Source: Phycisphaerales bacterium
GTDB taxonomy: Bacteria > Planctomycetota > Phycisphaerae > Tepidisphaerales > Tepidisphaeraceae
Reading direction: 5' to 3'
Assembly: GCA_028288905.1 (NCBI GenBank)
Contig: JAQGHJ010000411.1
Span: 1-7,546 of the forward strand
DNA length: 7,546 nt
This document shows, piece after piece, positions 5,753 to 7,546 of this stretch. The position numbers and the translations under genes are program-made. The number at the start of each line of letters is the position of its first letter. The stretch's first letter is position 1. The notes beneath the pieces are model-generated. The model had not been told where the DNA came from. It worked only from the letters and a program-made list of their open reading frames with translations, and did no database searches.

Positions 5753-6253
5753 TCACGTCGACCAGCCGTCGATCCCGTGCAGGTGGGCGAACACCTTCCA
5801 GCCCCAGGCGGCCAGCCCGAACCCGAGCAGGCCGACGAGCCACGCCCGGGCGGGCAGCAGGTGGACGAGCCGGTACACCGGCCGGCCGGTCAGGCCGACG
5901 TACAGCCCGCCCCACACGCACGCCGCGGCGGCGGCCGCCAGGGCCGCGCCCATCGGTTGTACGTAGATGCTCGCCGGAAGGTTGCCGCGGACGAACCAGG
6001 AAAAGCTGGTCGTCATCCCGCACGCCGGGCACGGCACGCCCCGCTCCATCCACGCGCAGCTCGGCAGCCCGATGCCGCGGTGGCTCCCGTACCCGGCCGG
6101 GTTCGGCGGCAGCCGGACGGCCGTCAGCAGGACGGCGAGGCAGCCGCCGGCGACCAGCAGCGCGAACGCCCGGGCGGTCGGAGGCGCGACGGCGCGCCCG
6201 CCGCGGTACGCGTACAGCCGGGGGATCTCGGGCGTCGGGGCGGCGTCGGTCAT
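5753..6253 (-). CDS. DUF2752 family small membrane protein
   Basis: The 166-residue product carries the family hallmark PCPACGMTTSFSWFVRGN (74-91) followed by QPMGAALAA. Together these define DUF2752, a family of small integral membrane proteins of unknown function that is common in planctomycetes, Bacteroidetes and actinobacteria. Hydrophobic helices lie at about 27-46, 101-122 and 137-154. The Cys-Pro-Ala-Cys pair sits just before a polar segment, and a further cysteine is at C66 (LPSCAW); whether these bind metal is not known. I chose the ATG at 6253 because the family starts shortly before the first helix. The frame stays open to an ATG at 6397, but those 48 residues are arginine-rich with no recognisable content. 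No strong ribosome site precedes 6253. A weak TTGCCC-17-TAAGTT promoter-like pair lies at 6323-6295 on this strand. The lipoprotein B gene follows after 88 bases. Confidence 0.88.
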   Translation of the reverse strand: MTDAAPTPEIPRLYAYRGGRAVAPPTARAFALLVAGGCLAVLLTAVRLPPNPAGYGSHRGIGLPSCAWMERGVPCPACGMTTSFSWFVRGNLPASIYVQPMGAALAAAAAACVWGGLYVGLTGRPVYRLVHLLPARAWLVGLLGFGLAAWGWKVFAHLHGIDGWST

Positions 6254-6390
6254 ACGGCGTGGCCGGTCGTACAGCTTGCGTCTTCCGGCACCCCAACTTA
6301 CCGGCCGCCGACGGCAGGGGCAACCAAATCGCGACGGCGACGCTGCCGCCGACGGTCCCGAGCGGCGCGGGGAACCGAGGTTGGCGACGT

Positions 6391-6420
6391 TTGACAACGC
6401 TCCCGCCCGGGCTCTACCTT
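6391..6420 (+). promoter_or_regulatory. Candidate sigma-70-type promoter for the glycosyltransferase gene
   Basis: A perfect TTGACA (6391-6396) is followed after 18 bases by TACCTT (6415-6420), which keeps the important T, A and final T of a -10 box. The site lies about 75 bases before the glycosyltransferase start, in a 242-base divergent spacer that otherwise holds no gene. The -35 is convincing; the -10 is weak. Confidence 0.45.
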
Positions 6421-6495
6421 CCGTCCGATCCGGGCGTCTAAAATGGGTGGGGCCGGCTCGGCCGCGACGGTCGTCTCCGAATGGGCGGGTGGTCG

Positions 6496-7546
6496 ATGCG
6501 CGTCTTCATGCTCGGGTGGGAGTTCCCGCCGTTCATCAGCGGCGGCCTGGGCACGGCGTGCTACGGGCTGACGAAAGGGCTGAGCGCGATCGGCGTGGAC
6601 GTGCTGTTCGTCCTGCCCCGGCCGATCGCGACCCCGCACTCCACCCACGTCACGCTCGCCGCCCCGCGGCCGCGGCCTGCCGGGACCGCCAGCCCGCACG
6701 GGTTTATCGCCCAAGCGGCCGGGGACGGGAGCGGCGCGTTCGACCACGTCACCTTCCGGACCGTCGATGCCGGGCTGGCCGACCCCTACCGCTCGGCGAA
6801 CGGGTACGCCGACGACTGGTTCCCCGAGCCCGCCGCCGGAAGCCCGCCTCCCCCCGGGCCGCCGATGCCGGCCGGCTGGGTCGTGACGGAAGGGTCCCGC
6901 CCCGGCACCGGCGCACCGGTCACGCCCCCCGCCTCGCCCTCGGCACCGGGCCCCGGCGCGTACGGCGGTGACCTGTTCGCCGAGGTCCAGCGGTACGCCG
7001 CCCTGGCCGGGGACATCGCCCGGACCGAGCGGTTCGACGTCGTCCACGCCCACGACTGGATGACGTTTCCGGCCGGGCTGGCGGCGGCCGGCATCCGCGG
7101 TGTCCCGCTCGTCGTCCATGTGCACAGCACCGAGCACGACCGGTCCGGGCTGCACGTCGACCAGCGGATCTACGACATCGAGCGGCGCGGCATGCTCGGG
7201 GCGATGCGGGTGATCGCCGTCAGTCAGATGACGAAGAACCAGTGCGTCCAGCGGTACGACGTCCCGCCGGCCAAGGTGACGGTCGTCCACAACGCCGTGG
7301 AGGCCAACGGGACCGGCCGCGACGCGACAGGGGCCGACGGCCCGGCCGCCGACCCTGACGCCGAGGCCGACCCGGCCCCGCCCGACGCGGGTGCCCAGGA
7401 GATCCGCCGGGGGGAGAAGATCGTCCTGTTCCTCGGCCGGCTGACGATGCAGAAGGGCCCGGAGTACTTCCTGGCGGCCGCCAAGCGGGTGCTCGGGGTG
7501 ATGGACGGGGTGAAGTTCGTGATGGCCGGCAGCGGCGACCTTGCCC
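6496..7546 (+). CDS. Glycogen-synthase-like glycosyltransferase (GT4/GT5), 3' end outside window
   Basis: The frame runs from an ATG at 6496 to the window end without a stop, giving 350 residues of a two-domain GT-B enzyme. Residues 1-40, MRVFMLGWEFPPFISGGLGTA onward, form the N-terminal Rossmann start with the glycine loop that contacts the donor diphosphate. Further N-domain motifs are DVVHAHDWMTF (181-191), VVHVHSTEHDRSG (206-218) and VIAVSQMTKNQ (239-249), leading to KVTVVHNAVE (260-269). The C-domain opens with KIVLFLGRLTMQKGPEYFL (308-326), where R315 and K320 are the expected donor-phosphate ligands. Such proteins transfer a nucleotide-sugar glucosyl or related unit; acceptor and exact product cannot be read here. 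Proline/alanine-rich inserts occupy about 57-80, 111-157 and 271-303. An ATG at 6481 is also in frame, but GGGTGG just before 6496 and the family opening favour the later start. Confidence 0.88.
   Translation, partial: MRVFMLGWEFPPFISGGLGTACYGLTKGLSAIGVDVLFVLPRPIATPHSTHVTLAAPRPRPAGTASPHGFIAQAAGDGSGAFDHVTFRTVDAGLADPYRSANGYADDWFPEPAAGSPPPPGPPMPAGWVVTEGSRPGTGAPVTPPASPSAPGPGAYGGDLFAEVQRYAALAGDIARTERFDVVHAHDWMTFPAGLAAAGIRGVPLVVHVHSTEHDRSGLHVDQRIYDIERRGMLGAMRVIAVSQMTKNQCVQRYDVPPAKVTVVHNAVEANGTGRDATGADGPAADPDAEADPAPPDAGAQEIRRGEKIVLFLGRLTMQKGPEYFLAAAKRVLGVMDGVKFVMAGSGDLA

Noticed and set aside
6304..6355. An 11-base direct repeat, GCCGCCGACGG, at 6304-6314 and 6345-6355
   Set aside because: Only two short GC-rich copies 41 bases apart, with no further copies or dyad; likely chance at this composition.
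5341..6441. Two long plus-strand frames (366 and 287 codons) opposite lipoprotein B and DUF2752
   Set aside because: Their translations are Arg/Pro/Gly-rich low complexity. The minus-strand genes have signal peptides, membrane helices and the DUF2752 motif.
6298..7290. A 330-codon minus-strand frame opposite the glycosyltransferase
   Set aside because: It is antisense to a gene with a full set of GT-B motifs, and its product has no recognisable features.

Overview
The window reads as chromosomal DNA from a very GC-rich bacterium. Gene content points to a planctomycete, most likely of the Gemmata group: a DUF2752 membrane protein carrying the PCPACGMTTSF motif, a MiaB with LGQTINHY in place of the usual LGQNVNSY, proline/alanine-rich insertions in housekeeping enzymes, and long GC-driven shadow ORFs. 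This placement rests on gene families and composition, not on a marker gene, so it is an inference.

Layout. 1-390 (+) is the 3' end of a DUF6328-like membrane protein. It converges on a minus-strand pair, pstB (2096 to 1167) then phoU (1080 to 421), which encode the ATPase of the phosphate ABC transporter and its regulator. A 271-base divergent spacer separates pstB from miaB (2368-3969, +), the radical-SAM tRNA methylthiotransferase. Past miaB lies a 211-base non-coding block (3970-4180) filled with hairpins, including an 87-base element with 28-base arms. Three minus-strand genes follow: a small DUF2752 membrane protein (6253 to 5753) and two related putative lipoproteins (5664 to 4987 and 4822 to 4181), with palindromes between the lipoprotein genes. 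A second divergent spacer (6254-6495) carries a good candidate promoter for a glycogen-synthase-like GT4/GT5 glycosyltransferase (6496 onward, +), which runs off the end of the window.

How the genes relate. PstB and PhoU belong to one system: PstB powers phosphate import and PhoU links transporter state to Pho signalling and restrains uptake. No pstS, pstC or pstA is present, and pstB is the first gene of its strand run, so the permease genes must lie elsewhere. The two lipoproteins share architecture and probably arose by duplication; their function is unknown. MiaB, the glycosyltransferase and the DUF6328-like protein have no evident link to their neighbours.

No phage, transposase, CRISPR, toxin-antitoxin or RNA gene was found, and I see no convincing novel system. 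The parts most worth a second look are the large nested hairpin at 4019-4105, the duplicated lipoprotein pair, and the insertion inside the MiaB TRAM domain.
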